Below, in pieces: positions 49,977-59,264 of a stretch of DNA of 59,264 nucleotides. Under the pieces are notes generated by a model. It saw nothing but the letters and a program-made list of their open reading frames with translations, ran no database searches and had not been told where the DNA came from. Source of the DNA: Symploca sp. SIO2C1 (lineage in GTDB: Bacteria; Cyanobacteriota; Cyanobacteriia; Cyanobacteriales; Coleofasciculaceae); contig JAAHGL010000011.1 in NCBI GenBank assembly GCA_010692635.1, positions 1-59,264 on the forward strand. Direction: 5' to 3'. Both the position numbers and the translations under genes were made by a program. Every line of letters begins with the position of its first letter. The first letter of the stretch is position 1.

Positions 49977-51057
49977 CAGATTGATAAACGCGAACTTCAA
50001 GGCGACGGAGAGTTTGCTCTTTGGTAAGCTGAGATAAAAAATATTGGGTAACTAAGGTAGGTTGTTCTGCTTGCATAATCGCACGAACAATAGCCACCCG
50101 CTGAGCACCAGCACTCAGAACTTCTTGTAAGTTACTCGGATCAATTCCCCCGATCGCGAACCAGGGTACAGTTGCATTCTGGGTGGCATACTTGACATAC
50201 TCTAGACCAGCGGCAGCTTTACCAGGTTTGGTGGGTGTATCATAAACTGGTCCAACACCGATGTAATCTGCACCTTCTGCGATCGCACGGTGCATTTCAT
50301 CGGGGTTGGTGGTAGAACGACCAATTAGGCGCTGTGGTCCGAGTAACTGTCGTGCTAGATTTATTGGCACATCATGTTGTCCCAGGTGAACTCCATCTGC
50401 ATCAATTGCCAAGGCTAAATCTACCCGGTCGTTCATAATAAACAGGGCACCATAGTGATGGCAGAGTTGGCAGAGTTTTTGACCATGGGATATTTTTACC
50501 GTATCATCTGCCGTTTTTTCCCGATACTGTACTATAGTAAGTCCCCCTTGTAGGGCAGCCTCAACGGTGGAAAACAGCTGTTCATTAGTAGCAGTAACCA
50601 GATAAAGTTGCGATCGCTGGAGTAGTTGATAACGGTGGGATGCCAATAGATTGCTCTCTAGGGTATAAACCCGGTAGCGCATTTGCTTGCACAAGCTCCC
50701 CATTACTGGATTGTTCAGTTTGCCATATTCTTCCAAGACTCGCAGTGCCTCTTGAATACGGCAAAAATTAGCCTGTAGCACCTGCTGGATGCTCAAGCGT
50801 TGTTCTTCCCCAGGATGAGTTAGTTCGGTACCTATATCTCCAGGGGTATCGCGCCAGTCTCGGAGATCCTGAGTATGCCAGCTAGCTAATTCCTGGCGCA
50901 TTTCCTTGCAATCAGCAGCAAACTCAAGATTGTTGAGCCCAAAGCGACACCACTCTTCAATAATCCGCAGTCCTTCTCTAGCTCGATCTAAATTGGCATC
51001 CAAAATGCGGCAAATAGCTGGCGGTTGCCATCTTCGGCCGTTATATTGCTCGCTCAT
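49969..51057 (-). CDS. thiE: Thiamine phosphate synthase with cyanobacterial N-terminal extension
   Basis: Joins the pyrimidine and thiazole halves of thiamine. About 362 aa from MSEQYNGRRW; a start five codons earlier is possible. Residues 1-145 form the helical extension found in cyanobacterial ThiE (RILDANLDRAREGLRIIEEWCRFGL). The TIM-barrel follows: LYLVTATNEQL, VQYREKTADD, FIMNDRVDLALAIDADGVHLGQHD, IGRSTTN, ADYIGVGPVYDTPTKPG, WFAIGGID. The gap to mgtE (51058-51380) shows no recognisable TPP riboswitch. Confidence 0.94.
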   Translation of the reverse strand: MSEQYNGRRWQPPAICRILDANLDRAREGLRIIEEWCRFGLNNLEFAADCKEMRQELASWHTQDLRDWRDTPGDIGTELTHPGEEQRLSIQQVLQANFCRIQEALRVLEEYGKLNNPVMGSLCKQMRYRVYTLESNLLASHRYQLLQRSQLYLVTATNEQLFSTVEAALQGGLTIVQYREKTADDTVKISHGQKLCQLCHHYGALFIMNDRVDLALAIDADGVHLGQHDVPINLARQLLGPQRLIGRSTTNPDEMHRAIAEGADYIGVGPVYDTPTKPGKAAAGLEYVKYATQNATVPWFAIGGIDPSNLQEVLSAGAQRVAIVRAIMQAEQPTLVTQYFLSQLTKEQTLRRLEVRVYQSDE

Positions 51058-51380
51058 CGCGAACCACTCCACTACTGTTTATGATGACACGACTGTTCAA
51101 GAGAATAATTTAGTTAATTTGCCGTAAAAGTAGAATTACACCAAAACTCTTCATCACTTACCAGTTATTACTGTTCATTGTTGAGATCTTTTGGTGTCAC
51201 CGACAGTTATTTTAAACTGGATATTATATACGAAAAAAGTATAACAAACAACTCCTCAAAATTAGATTTATTGTATCCTCAGTGGGACATAAGTGGTCAG
51301 AGCCATTATTAAATGGACTTATTCAGCAAGCCCTATTTCCCTTAGTAACAAAAAGGGGTGGGAAAGCCAAATGATGCTAA

Positions 51381-52805
51381 TTAAAGCCCTAAGATGACTC
51401 TGGCAATGTTAAAATAAATCAGCACACCTAAAACGTCAACTACTGTGGTGATAAACGGTGCTGACATCAGAGCAGGATCTAAACTAAGGGATCGGAAGAG
51501 AAACGGTAATGCTGAGCCAGCAACAGAAGCAAGAATCGCGATCGCAATTAGACTAGTTCCTACACATACAGCAACAAGACCATGTTCTATCGAGAAGGGA
51601 GCGAAAAAACTCCAATTTTGTAGCAGTAAGTAAGCCCATACTGTTGCTACTGTTCCGAGAATTGTCCCCAGAATGGTTCCAGCTAGAGCCTCTCGCCAAA
51701 TAACCTGAGCTGTACCTAAGTCACGAATCTCATCTGTATTTAAGCCACGGATGACTACTGTTGAAGACTGAGCACCAACATTACCTCCAGTACCAGTTAG
51801 CAGAGGGATAAATGCTGCTAGTAGCACCATTTGCTTCAAGAGCTCCCCCTGGGATTGGATAATTGTACTGGTGACACCGTTGGTAAATAGTAAGACAAAT
51901 AACCAGACAACTCGTCTACGAGCAACGGTTAACAAATTCGTTTGAAAATAATTGTCACCCCCCGATTGCACGCCGCCACCCAAGGCATAGATATCTTCTG
52001 TTGCTTCCTGCTCTATAATGTCAATAACGTCATCTACTGTCACAACCCCTACTAATCGTTTTTCTTTATCAACAATTGGTAGGGCAAATAAATCATATCG
52101 TTGGATCATACGTGCTACCTCTTCTTGATCTGTATCAGTAGGGACACTAACCAAATCACGAGTCATAATTTCCCCTAGGGTTTTTTCTGGGGAGGAAAGC
52201 ACCAAATCTCGCAGTGAAACGATTCCTGTTAAGCCTCTAGAGTTATCTGTAACATAGAGATAATAGATAATTTCCGAAACATTTGCTAAACTGCGAATCC
52301 TTTCCAGGGTTTCAGTAACAGTTAAGTTTTCTTTAAGAGAAATGTATTCAGGGGTCATAATCCGCCCAGCTGTATCCTCCTCATAACCCAACAGCAAGGC
52401 AGTAGTTTGGCGTTCTTTTGGACTCAGTTCTGCTAACAGACGCCGGACAATTTTTGCTGGTAATTCGTCAAATAATCGTGCTCGGTCATCTGGGGACATT
52501 TTATCAACAATGTCAATGACTTCCTGACGCTTGAACTCCTCAATCAACGACTGTTGGACAGTAGAATCCAGATATTCATAAACTTCAATCGCCTCATTTT
52601 TGGATAGTAAGCGGAAAGCAATCACTTGCATCCCTTCTGGCAACCCTTCAATTGCTTCAGCTATATCTACTGGTTGCACTGGCACTAACAGCGCTTTTGC
52701 TCCCTGGAGGTTTTCTTGCTCCAGCAGCATTAACATTTGTCTACGCACCAGCTGGCGAAGTTCACTGCGCGAGATAGTTTGGAGGGAAGTTGTGTTTTCA
52801 GTCAA
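51381..52805 (-). CDS. mgtE: Magnesium transporter MgtE
   Basis: 474 aa: N-terminal acidic helical domain (AEAIEGLPEGMQVIAFRLLSKNEAIEVYEYLD, MSPDDRARLFDELPAK), a pair of CBS domains (MTPEYISLKENLTVTETL, MTRDLVSVPTDTDQEEVARMI) and a C-terminal membrane domain with five likely helices carrying the pore motif region FIPLLTGTGGNVGAQSSTVVIRGL. Channel-type Mg2+ uptake in the cytoplasmic membrane, gated by Mg2+ binding at the cytosolic domains. Confidence 0.94.
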   Translation of the reverse strand: MTENTTSLQTISRSELRQLVRRQMLMLLEQENLQGAKALLVPVQPVDIAEAIEGLPEGMQVIAFRLLSKNEAIEVYEYLDSTVQQSLIEEFKRQEVIDIVDKMSPDDRARLFDELPAKIVRRLLAELSPKERQTTALLLGYEEDTAGRIMTPEYISLKENLTVTETLERIRSLANVSEIIYYLYVTDNSRGLTGIVSLRDLVLSSPEKTLGEIMTRDLVSVPTDTDQEEVARMIQRYDLFALPIVDKEKRLVGVVTVDDVIDIIEQEATEDIYALGGGVQSGGDNYFQTNLLTVARRRVVWLFVLLFTNGVTSTIIQSQGELLKQMVLLAAFIPLLTGTGGNVGAQSSTVVIRGLNTDEIRDLGTAQVIWREALAGTILGTILGTVATVWAYLLLQNWSFFAPFSIEHGLVAVCVGTSLIAIAILASVAGSALPFLFRSLSLDPALMSAPFITTVVDVLGVLIYFNIARVILGL

Positions 52806-53229
52806 GGCAAGCCCTCCAATTGAGTTCTAGGTTGAGTGCTAACTTCAGTCTAGGGAGTTTCAGATGGGAGATTTGAGATTTTGAACCACAGATATCACCT
52901 TTTTGTAAATATTTTCTGGGTAATTGATTGCAATTAGTAGTTACAGCGGTTTTCATCTAAGTGAAGTACAGAGTTTGTTGCTTGAAGGCAGGAGGCAGAA
53001 GACTCCGAGGCAGGAGTAAGATGTACCTCATTAAGCTGCAAAGTGCTGTATATTAGAGATTTTGGTCCTCACCTTAGGTAAATTAAATCAATTGGATTAA
53101 CATTTTGCATGGTGTATATTGACCACTACATATTCAAGGTGACTAGAAATTATACCAAATCCGGGTGAACTACCCCGTTTTTTTGCCAACAGTAGGGGAT
53201 AAGCTTGGAGCCTTCTGCCTCCTGCCTTC

Positions 53230-53337
53230 TGCCTTCTTGCACTAGTGCAAGAAGGCAAAAGTAACTGACCAGTTTGATATCGTTATAATCCTTACTCTAT
53301 AAGCATTCTAAATTCTAAATTCTAAATTCTAAATTCC
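53230..53337. repeat. Short repeats between mgtE and recQ
   Basis: CTGCCTT/CTGCCTC heptamers near 53213-53235, a perfect palindrome CTTGCACTAGTGCAAG at about 53236-53251 and (CTAAATT)n at 53306-53334. At 53153 a TACCAAATCCGG matches one end of the 103-bp element, but no second end follows. Otherwise 52806-53348 has no gene-like sequence. Confidence 0.6.
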
Positions 53338-53348
53338 GCGCAGCGGCA

Positions 53349-54839
53349 CTAGCGTCTCAAACAATTATCACAACGATCGCACCTAAACCCTGCTGCTTCC
53401 TTCGTAAAGCCAAAAGCTCTTAACAGAAATTGCCAACGGCAGTTGCGGGTAGTTAAATATTGAGTCATTTGGGATTGTATCTGTTGCTGGATACCACTCA
53501 ACTGGTCGAGGGAGCGGGATTTAGTTGAAGACTGTTTGCGGTAATGGAAGGGATCTTGCCACTCTAATTGTCCAGCACTATGGAGGAGAGCTAGAGCAAC
53601 TGCACCGTCACGAAATTTCCTTGCTACCGCTGCCACTTCTCCTTGATCTGGTAATTTATTGATCAGCCCTTGGGCATGTTGATATTGCGATCGCAACTTA
53701 TTCTCAAAAAATTCCCGTCGTTGCTTATCCTCGGGATTGAGCCAGCCTGTGGGTTCACTTACCAAGGTTAAGGCAGCTGCTGGCTTACCATCTCTTCCCC
53801 CTCGACCTACTTCTTGAATATATTCTGATAATAGTTGGGGAGCTTGAAAATGCACTACCCAGCGGACATTTGGTTTATTGATACCCATGCCAAAGGCACA
53901 GGTGCAAACTACAAATTGAGTTTTTCCGCCTAACCAACTAGCTTCAATTGAGCGGCGCTCTTGGGCACTTAACCCAGCATGGTAAGCTGCTGTTGTATAA
54001 CCTAGTTGCCTAAACCACTGGGCTAAATCCTCACTATCTCTTCGGGAACGGACATAGACTAAACCTGCTTGTTTCGCTCTTGCTTGGATAAACTTCAGCA
54101 TTTGCTGTCGGCGCCCTCTAGGTGTCCAGACAATCTGCACCTTGAGATGGAGATTTTGTCGATAGGGACTGATTAAAAAGACTTCTGGTTGGTGTAGTTG
54201 CAAAACATTGCAGATGGTTTGTTGGGCGCTGGGATCTGCGGTAGCAGTGAAGGCGGCGATGCCAAAGGAACTTCGCTGTGCTAGGTTCCCTATTTTTGTC
54301 CCCTTTGATTTACTTTGGAGTAAGGCTGTTCGTACTGCACCCAAACGTCGATAAGCTGGTCTAAAGGTGTCGCCCCACTGTACCAGACAATGAGCTTCAT
54401 CCAAAATCAACCCATTAATCTTGAGCTGCGGTTGGCATAGTCGTTCCCACACCGGAGCACTGAGTAGAGTTTCTGGGGACAGATAAAGCAATCTTAGCTG
54501 TTGCTTTTCTAATGCTTGGAGAGTTTGCTTGCGTTTCCAAGAAGGTATTTCACTGTGTAACAAGGAAGCGGGTAGCTTGCGCTCATGGAGTTCCTGTACC
54601 TGATTTTCCATCAGAGCTACCAGAGGGGAAATTACTAAGGTTAATCCAGTTTGTAGCAGGGCTGGGAGTTGAAAGCAAATTGACTTGCCACCACCAGTCG
54701 GCAACACAATCAGCGCATCTCGTTTTGACAGCAGAGTGCGAACAATTTCTCCTTGAGGTGGGCGGAAATCATCATATCCCCAGATTTTCTGAAAAGCAGC
54801 GCGGACATGATTCCAGGATGTGGTGGGATTATTATTCAT
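53349..54839 (-). CDS. recQ: RecQ-family ATP-dependent DNA helicase
   Basis: About 496 aa from MNNNPTTSW; the longer frame adds 81 residues read through repeats (APSAPPAPPASSA). Motifs: GEIVRTLLSKRDALIVLPTGGGKSICFQLPAL (I), VISPLVALMENQ, LSPETLL, DEAHCLVQWGDTFRPAY (II), FTATAD (III), VYVRSRRDSEDLAQWF (IV), AFGMGINKPNVRWVVHF (V), QEVGRGGRDG (VI). The C-terminus ends with a four-Cys zinc cluster (CRWQFLLRAFG...CDRCDNC). 3'-5' helicase in recombinational repair. Confidence 0.93.
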   Translation of the reverse strand: MNNNPTTSWNHVRAAFQKIWGYDDFRPPQGEIVRTLLSKRDALIVLPTGGGKSICFQLPALLQTGLTLVISPLVALMENQVQELHERKLPASLLHSEIPSWKRKQTLQALEKQQLRLLYLSPETLLSAPVWERLCQPQLKINGLILDEAHCLVQWGDTFRPAYRRLGAVRTALLQSKSKGTKIGNLAQRSSFGIAAFTATADPSAQQTICNVLQLHQPEVFLISPYRQNLHLKVQIVWTPRGRRQQMLKFIQARAKQAGLVYVRSRRDSEDLAQWFRQLGYTTAAYHAGLSAQERRSIEASWLGGKTQFVVCTCAFGMGINKPNVRWVVHFQAPQLLSEYIQEVGRGGRDGKPAAALTLVSEPTGWLNPEDKQRREFFENKLRSQYQHAQGLINKLPDQGEVAAVARKFRDGAVALALLHSAGQLEWQDPFHYRKQSSTKSRSLDQLSGIQQQIQSQMTQYLTTRNCRWQFLLRAFGFTKEAAGFRCDRCDNCLRR

Positions 54840-55188
54840 TCTTGTAAGTAGGGAGCAGGGAGTAGGGAGTAGTAGTATTGGTGTCAACTTAAGCTGAAAA
54901 GCGCTTGAAGCTGGGGGAGCTGGGGGAGCTGAGGGAGCTGGGGAAGCAAGAGAATGCTCCTGTCGCTGGCTCTTTCTCCTATTAATCAGGTAGGGTAACG
55001 CTACGCGCTCAGTTGAAGTAGAACGCCTTGAAACAATCAATTGGCAAGGGTTGTGGCTTAAGTTGACACGAATGATGGCCATTCGCCCCTACTTTCATCA
55101 CCTGGTGGTGAAATTGTTTCATCGGGACTGCCTTCTGCCTCCTGCCTCCTGCCTTCTGCCTTCTGCCTCCTGCCTCCTGCCTCCTGCC
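54840..55188. repeat. Repeat-rich spacer between recQ and the glycosyltransferase
   Basis: GGGGGAGCT octamers (54906-54942), the insert-element end GGTGGTGAAA...TTTCATCGGGACTGCCTT at 55094-55132, and CTGCCTCCTGCCT heptamers to 55188. No gene seen. The element end here lacks the other half, so it is probably a decayed copy. Confidence 0.6.
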
Positions 55189-57039
55189 TTAAGGATAAGG
55201 CTTGAGCATTTTTCCAGTTTGATAGACATGGAAAACTTCTGTCACTGCCCCTCCCCGTCGAATCGGTACTGTGGCAATCTCCTGGAAACTGCTAAAGTAA
55301 GCTCGATAGGAATCCGTTAGTTGAAATAGGTCATGAAAGCGCTCAAGGGTAACGTATAGTCCCTCTTTCCCCAACCATTGCTCTGGTTGAGACCAGAAAG
55401 CAAAGCCTCGCACATCCTCACCGAAGCAAGTAATTGGTGTGGTAGTAATCGGACTAAGAGCCATACCTACCATACCACCTAAGTAAAAGCCATTGGTAAA
55501 GACAAAGCCCGAGTCCTGCAAAGCTTGGTTAAGGATAGGGGATTCCTTAAAACCTCGCCGCAGTTGCATAATATCGATCAATTCTGTTGAAGGGTCATCT
55601 TTAACAGATAAGAATCCTCCTAGTAGGGCATATTGACCGGACTTTTGCAATGTACCAGTAGTTACATGTAAGAGTACTAAAAGGATACAGCTCCCTAAGA
55701 ATAGCCCTGAACCTTGCAACCAGCGTCGCACCCAACGCTGAGATTGCTGCTGCCAGCTAAGAGCTTTGTCTCCTAGTAACAAGGTTAGCCCCCAAAATCC
55801 CGGCATTGACCAAGTTGGTAAAATTGGTTGAGCTCCTCCTAAGAGGGTAAATCCGATAGTTAGGGGTAGGGATACCCATAAAATCAACAACTGCTTTGCT
55901 GCTAGATCTTTATTGCTGGTTAATGGTAGTGGTGGACTAGTGGCAACACCACTCAAATCAGCACTATTATCTTTCCCCCAGCTCCCTCTAGTTCCTTGCC
56001 CCGCGTCCCCGCGTCTCCGCGTCTCCGCGTCTCCCCATCTCACCATTTCCCATAGCGATAGCGAAACGCTGCTGCAAGCAGATCGCAAACTTACCCACCA
56101 TAAAGGGAATCCCATCGTAGGAAACAGATAACCGATTCCAGCTAAAAAAGCAACTGCAACGCCCAGCAAATCATAGCCACTTTTGGTTTCCTCTGACCCT
56201 GGTTGAAAGCGCAAGGATAATTGAAAGCGAAAGGAGACCCAATCATGCTGCATATTCCAGAACCAAATGGGAAAGAGGGTGAGGATAAATAAGCCTAACC
56301 CTAACCACGCCCAAGGGGATAGTAACGCACAGCGATGGCGAGGACTGGTTAAGCAGAAACCCACTAGTCCTAAACCCAGAATAAAGCCATGATATTTACC
56401 CAAACAAGCCAAGCCGACTAAGACACTGAGAATGGCTAAGCGATAGCTAGGGCGGTAGGAAACTTGCCAACTACCGGAGGGCGAAGCATTTGGACTGTAT
56501 ACTTTGGGTTTCTTTGATGAATTATCGCCCAAATGCTTCGCCCCTACATCAGATTCTATTACTCTCTCATCCTCTGTAGATTGTCCAAAAAATTCGTAAG
56601 CTGCTAAACATAAACTAGCCGACCAGAAAAAGATCAGAGGAGAGTCTGGTAAGCTGAGAACACCAAAACCAACCTGAAAGATGGGAATGATGGTTGCGAT
56701 CGCTAAAGTTAGTCTGGCAGCTTTAAGACCAAATAGTTGAGCACTCGTCAGATAAAGCAGGAATAAACTGCCTGTATACAAAATCAAGGTTGCCAGACGG
56801 ATAGTGAATTGAGAAACAACTCCTGTTATCCAAGGACCAAAACCAGTAGTGAGTGCCACTAACACTGGATGATCAAAATAGCTCCAATCCAAATGCAGGC
56901 TATAGAGGTAGTAGTAGGTTTCATCAATGCCTGGGTAGAGCCAAAAAGCAATGATACTCCGAAATAGTAGTCCCCCAAGCAGTAACCAAAGTACTGACTG
57001 ATTGGCTTTATCAGCCAACCATTTCTGAACCATCTGCAT
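55189..57039 (-). CDS. Membrane glycosyltransferase of the ArnT/GT39 type
   Basis: 616 aa with about ten hydrophobic segments. The first periplasmic loop has [31 protein letters not shown], containing the acidic residue and the DHPP-like motif of lipid-linked-sugar glycosyltransferases. Two stretches look added: a low-complexity segment ([17 protein letters not shown], near residue 345) encoded by octamer repeats, and [18 protein letters not shown] near 180, encoded by an inverted repeat. Both fall in loops, so the protein may still fold. Acceptor unknown. Confidence 0.87.
   Translation of the reverse strand: MQMVQKWLADKANQSVLWLLLGGLLFRSIIAFWLYPGIDETYYYLYSLHLDWSYFDHPVLVALTTGFGPWITGVVSQFTIRLATLILYTGSLFLLYLTSAQLFGLKAARLTLAIATIIPIFQVGFGVLSLPDSPLIFFWSASLCLAAYEFFGQSTEDERVIESDVGAKHLGDNSSKKPKVYSPNASPSGSWQVSYRPSYRLAILSVLVGLACLGKYHGFILGLGLVGFCLTSPRHRCALLSPWAWLGLGLFILTLFPIWFWNMQHDWVSFRFQLSLRFQPGSEETKSGYDLLGVAVAFLAGIGYLFPTMGFPLWWVSLRSACSSVSLSLWEMVRWGDAETRRRGDAGQGTRGSWGKDNSADLSGVATSPPLPLTSNKDLAAKQLLILWVSLPLTIGFTLLGGAQPILPTWSMPGFWGLTLLLGDKALSWQQQSQRWVRRWLQGSGLFLGSCILLVLLHVTTGTLQKSGQYALLGGFLSVKDDPSTELIDIMQLRRGFKESPILNQALQDSGFVFTNGFYLGGMVGMALSPITTTPITCFGEDVRGFAFWSQPEQWLGKEGLYVTLERFHDLFQLTDSYRAYFSSFQEIATVPIRRGGAVTEVFHVYQTGKMLKPYP
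55999..56040. repeat. In-frame octamer run in the glycosyltransferase gene
   Basis: CCCCGCGT followed by CTCCGCGT units in about five copies, read in frame as an Arg/Gly/Asp-rich loop. Same type of unit as in the 90-bp PKS inserts. Confidence 0.75.
56479..56543. repeat. 65-bp inverted-repeat element in frame in the glycosyltransferase gene
   Basis: GGGCGAAGCATTTGG (56479-56493) and CCAAATGCTTCGCCC (56529-56543), a perfect 15-bp inverted repeat with a 35-base centre. It lies inside the coding sequence without breaking the frame. The GGGGCGAAGCATTTGG sequence is a widespread cyanobacterial palindrome unit. Confidence 0.75.
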
Positions 57040-57119
57040 TAGACTACCTTTGTCCTTGATAAACTAACCAACTGATTCATTTTCTCTGATTGATTGTAGG
57101 TTGGGGGTAGGGATAGCGT

Positions 57120-57151
57120 AACCCAACACAGTGTACCAGGCGTGTTGGGTT
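57120..57151. repeat. Perfect 10-bp inverted repeat AACCCAACAC / GTGTTGGGTT
   Basis: Stem of 10 bp with a 12-base loop in the 186-bp gap between the Fic gene and the glycosyltransferase gene. Could serve as a terminator for the Fic gene or be a repeated palindrome; there is no T-run. Confidence 0.5.
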
Positions 57152-57225
57152 GATTGAAGCAATAGATTTCCAACAAGACCATTCTCAATTTTCAATTGAC
57201 AATTTAACAAATAACAAAATAGTTA

Positions 57226-58722
57226 TCAAAGACCTTGACGCCAGTATTCCAGTCCGTTGACAATCGCTTCTTCCAACCACTTACCAAATCGCTCCTCAAG
57301 ACTACTGAGTTCATCTGCATAGGAGAAGTTAAAGGGTGATTCAGACAAAGGCTGAATATCGTTAATCATATCGTTGATACTACCTTCACTCTCATCATTA
57401 GCATCTTTACGATAAGCACAAGCCGAACAAACCAATAAACCTAAATACTCGCGCCCTAGCCCATGAAATGATAACAACAGTTCGGTACGTGATTCCATTT
57501 TGATCACTAGTTGTATCCAACTGCTGTAACTTTGAGTATTAGCGAAGTAGCGCTGTTGTTTGGCTGTCTCGACAATTGGGTAACGATGATAGTAGGAGCG
57601 CTCATCTGTTGCTGATGCACTGTTTAAATATACCTTGGCGTTTGGTACTAAGTTCTGAATCGCTAGGGTAATTTCGTCGGAGAGTTCATCAAATCGATGA
57701 GATGCTAAGTCAAAAAGCGTAGTAGCGTAGTTTTCTGCCTCTTGGCATCTTTGGGAAATTGATGCTTGCTGACGCTGTTTTAAGGTTTCGGTAATCGATG
57801 CTAAAATGGTACGAGCTTGTCTGGTTTCTGACAATACTTGTTCTGAAAGTCCGAGACTGCGGATAAATGATTGCTTCTGGCTTTTGGCAAATAAATCAAT
57901 CAAGCTAGAAAGACTGCCGTGATCTGCTTGTTCTAAAGCAGTAATATATGCAGAACGGTCATCACGAGTCAATGCCAACGGAAACCAACCAGCCTTAATA
58001 AAAACTAAGCTAGCAAGACAACGAGCGACTCGACCATTACCATCTTGAAAAGGATGAATTTGTGTGAATCGGTGGTGTAGCCATGCAGCCTCGACTTCAG
58101 GTGCAACTTGGCTCTCCTGATGCTGCTGATGCCACTGCACCAGATTATCCATCTCAGAAATAACCTGCTCAGGAAGTGCATACTGATGAACTATACCATC
58201 AGGTCGCAAGGGATTATTAGACCATTGTTTCCACTCACCTCGTAATATGGGTATGTTTTTAATTTTTCCTGTCAATGGATCAAATGCTTCTGTTGTTGCT
58301 TGATGTTCTGTGAGCACTTGATGCAGTTGCTTAATGTAGAAAGTAGTGAGTTCCCGTTGTCCACCAACAAAGTCAAATAATCCTTCAACTGCTGCCTCTT
58401 GAGAGCGAATCAAGGCAATGACTTGTCTGGCAGGTTTGTCTGTTGCTCCGTGAGGAATTAGAGCTTCATCAATTCCTTGCTCAATCAGGATACGGGTAAT
58501 ACCTCGGTCAATCGCGTACAATCTTTCGATAATACCAGTTTCAATCGCTATCTCACGACGCATTTTCGTCATATAGGACTTAAATGCACCAGACTCCCGC
58601 AGCCGCTGTGCTTGTTCATTCCACACTGTTACCAAAGGTGGCAATTCTGAACTAGCCATTGTCTGCCAGTTTTGAGTTAAATCCTCAATAGGTTGCCATT
58701 CTCTGGAATTCGGCGGATTCAT
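57226..58722 (-). CDS. Fic-domain protein (probable AMP-transferase)
   Basis: 498 aa. Fic motif HPFQDGNGR near residue 227 with the catalytic His, preceded by the Fic_N-like helical part. The C-terminal 200 residues have no recognisable domain. These enzymes usually transfer AMP to a hydroxyl on a target protein. The inhibitory helix motif (S/T)xxxE(G/N) is not in canonical form, although AAVEGLFDF near 110 is in the expected place. It is divergent to the antitoxin-like gene at the window end, 125 bp apart. Confidence 0.9.
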   Translation of the reverse strand: MNPPNSREWQPIEDLTQNWQTMASSELPPLVTVWNEQAQRLRESGAFKSYMTKMRREIAIETGIIERLYAIDRGITRILIEQGIDEALIPHGATDKPARQVIALIRSQEAAVEGLFDFVGGQRELTTFYIKQLHQVLTEHQATTEAFDPLTGKIKNIPILRGEWKQWSNNPLRPDGIVHQYALPEQVISEMDNLVQWHQQHQESQVAPEVEAAWLHHRFTQIHPFQDGNGRVARCLASLVFIKAGWFPLALTRDDRSAYITALEQADHGSLSSLIDLFAKSQKQSFIRSLGLSEQVLSETRQARTILASITETLKQRQQASISQRCQEAENYATTLFDLASHRFDELSDEITLAIQNLVPNAKVYLNSASATDERSYYHRYPIVETAKQQRYFANTQSYSSWIQLVIKMESRTELLLSFHGLGREYLGLLVCSACAYRKDANDESEGSINDMINDIQPLSESPFNFSYADELSSLEERFGKWLEEAIVNGLEYWRQGL

Positions 58723-58847
58723 GTTAGGGTAGCGATCGCATTAGATCCACTTTACGGTAGTAAGCGCGACTTCATCATTTTAACTGCTCAAGCTCTTTTG
58801 ATTTCTTGAGGCTCTGTGGATAGATGCGTATTATCAGCAAATTAATT

Positions 58848-59150
58848 ATGAACACAGTTGAACTTCGACATCAAATTAACCAATGGCTTGACCAACTATC
58901 ACCAGAACATCTAGCTTTAGTAGCTAACTTTGTAGATTTTTTGAATCAGAAACAACTTAAGGGGGTAATTATTTCACAAAACAATCTCTCGGAGGTTGTC
59001 CAAACTGAAATACCTGAGTCTATACCGAAGGCTAACTCTAGTACTCAGGGTTCTACCCTTGCCGATCTGCTAGAGTTTGCAGGTATTTGGGAGGGAGACG
59101 ATCTCAGAGAATGTTTGAAATGGGTTCATCAAAGCCGTTTAAGTAAGTAG
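58848..59150 (+). CDS. Antitoxin-like small protein
   Basis: 100 aa from MNTVELRHQINQWLDQLSPEHLALVANFVDFL; an upstream in-frame ATG at 58824 is possible. The opening 35 residues match a common cyanobacterial antitoxin-like family, and the end (GSTLADLLEFAGIWEGDDLRECLKWVHQSR) is typical of VapB-like partners. No toxin gene is visible before the window ends. The last 100 bp hold an inverted GGGGCGGGTTT / AAACCCGCCC repeat. Confidence 0.6.
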   Translation: MNTVELRHQINQWLDQLSPEHLALVANFVDFLNQKQLKGVIISQNNLSEVVQTEIPESIPKANSSTQGSTLADLLEFAGIWEGDDLRECLKWVHQSRLSK

Positions 59151-59264
59151 GTGAAAAAAAACGATCATTGGATTTGTAGGGGCGGGTTTAGCTAAGATGC
59201 TTGCTACGTGTCCTGTTTCTCTCCTTCAAAACCCGCCCTGCCCATGTGAGTTTATTTATGCCCA

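Noticed and set aside
51058-51380. TPP riboswitch upstream of thiE
   Set aside because: No CUGAGA...ACC-type core could be recognised in the 320-bp leader.
55083-55188. Longer N-terminus for RecQ and a plus-strand frame over 55051-55320
   Set aside because: Both depend on translating CTGCCTC and GGGGGAGCT repeats; the ATG at 54839 fits the RecQ family start.

Overview
The window comes from a filamentous, secondary-metabolite-rich cyanobacterium. Support: a photosystem II gene (psbY), abundant GCGATCGC (HIP1-type) octamers, many runs of 7-8 bp tandem repeats, cyanobacterial-type genes (ThiE with an N-terminal extension, rplI-dnaB pair, split NB-ARC/TPR proteins) and a PKS locus. The dense heptamer repeats and small transposon-like elements resemble Moorena/Oscillatoriales-type genomes, but I cannot fix the genus from sequence alone.

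Layout. 1-377: 3' end of an IS200/IS605 tnpB. 367-7218 (minus): a gamma-butyrobetaine-hydroxylase-like dioxygenase and PKS-A (KS-AT-DH-KR-ACP), broken into three reading frames. 7525-19451 (minus): a tightly overlapped operon of an HTH/NB-ARC (STAND) ATPase, five paralogous TPR proteins and a HigA-like antitoxin. 20448-30497 (plus): acyl-CoA-dehydrogenase-like enzyme, truncated PltF/AnaC-type adenylation enzyme, carrier protein, a VapBC-like pair on the other strand, and PKS-B (KS-AT-DH-ER-KR-ACP), broken. 31015-37781: aroA, a small gene, dnaB, rplI and an exported amidase. 38190-43205 (plus): two methyltransferases (the second split by a 103-bp element) and PKS-C (KS-AT remnant-TE), split by the same element. 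43207-59264: mostly housekeeping and ordinary genes (VOC protein, zinc-ribbon protein, gamma-carbonic anhydrase-like protein, two paralogous surface proteins, psbY, a Wza-like exporter, thiS-thiE, mgtE, recQ, a GT39-like glycosyltransferase, a Fic protein and an antitoxin-like protein).

Main interpretation. The order dehydrogenase - prolyl-type adenylation enzyme - carrier protein - fully reducing PKS, together with a KS-AT-DH-KR-ACP PKS and a KS/TE PKS, matches the logic and order of anatoxin-a-type (AnaB-AnaC-AnaD-AnaE, AnaF, terminal PKS/TE) prolyl-primed assembly lines. Here the locus is scattered over 43 kb and decayed: all three AT domains and the adenylation domain carry separate internal deletions with frameshifts, and two genes carry a near-identical 103-bp inverted-repeat element. 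No complete AT remains in the window.

Two further themes stand out. First, small mobile repeats inserted in frame in coding sequence: a 90-bp, 30-codon insert at the same site of PKS-A and PKS-C, octamer runs in PKS-B and in the glycosyltransferase, and a palindrome in the glycosyltransferase. Second, a split STAND system in which one ATPase without its own sensor repeats is followed by five TPR proteins sharing a common N-terminal domain.
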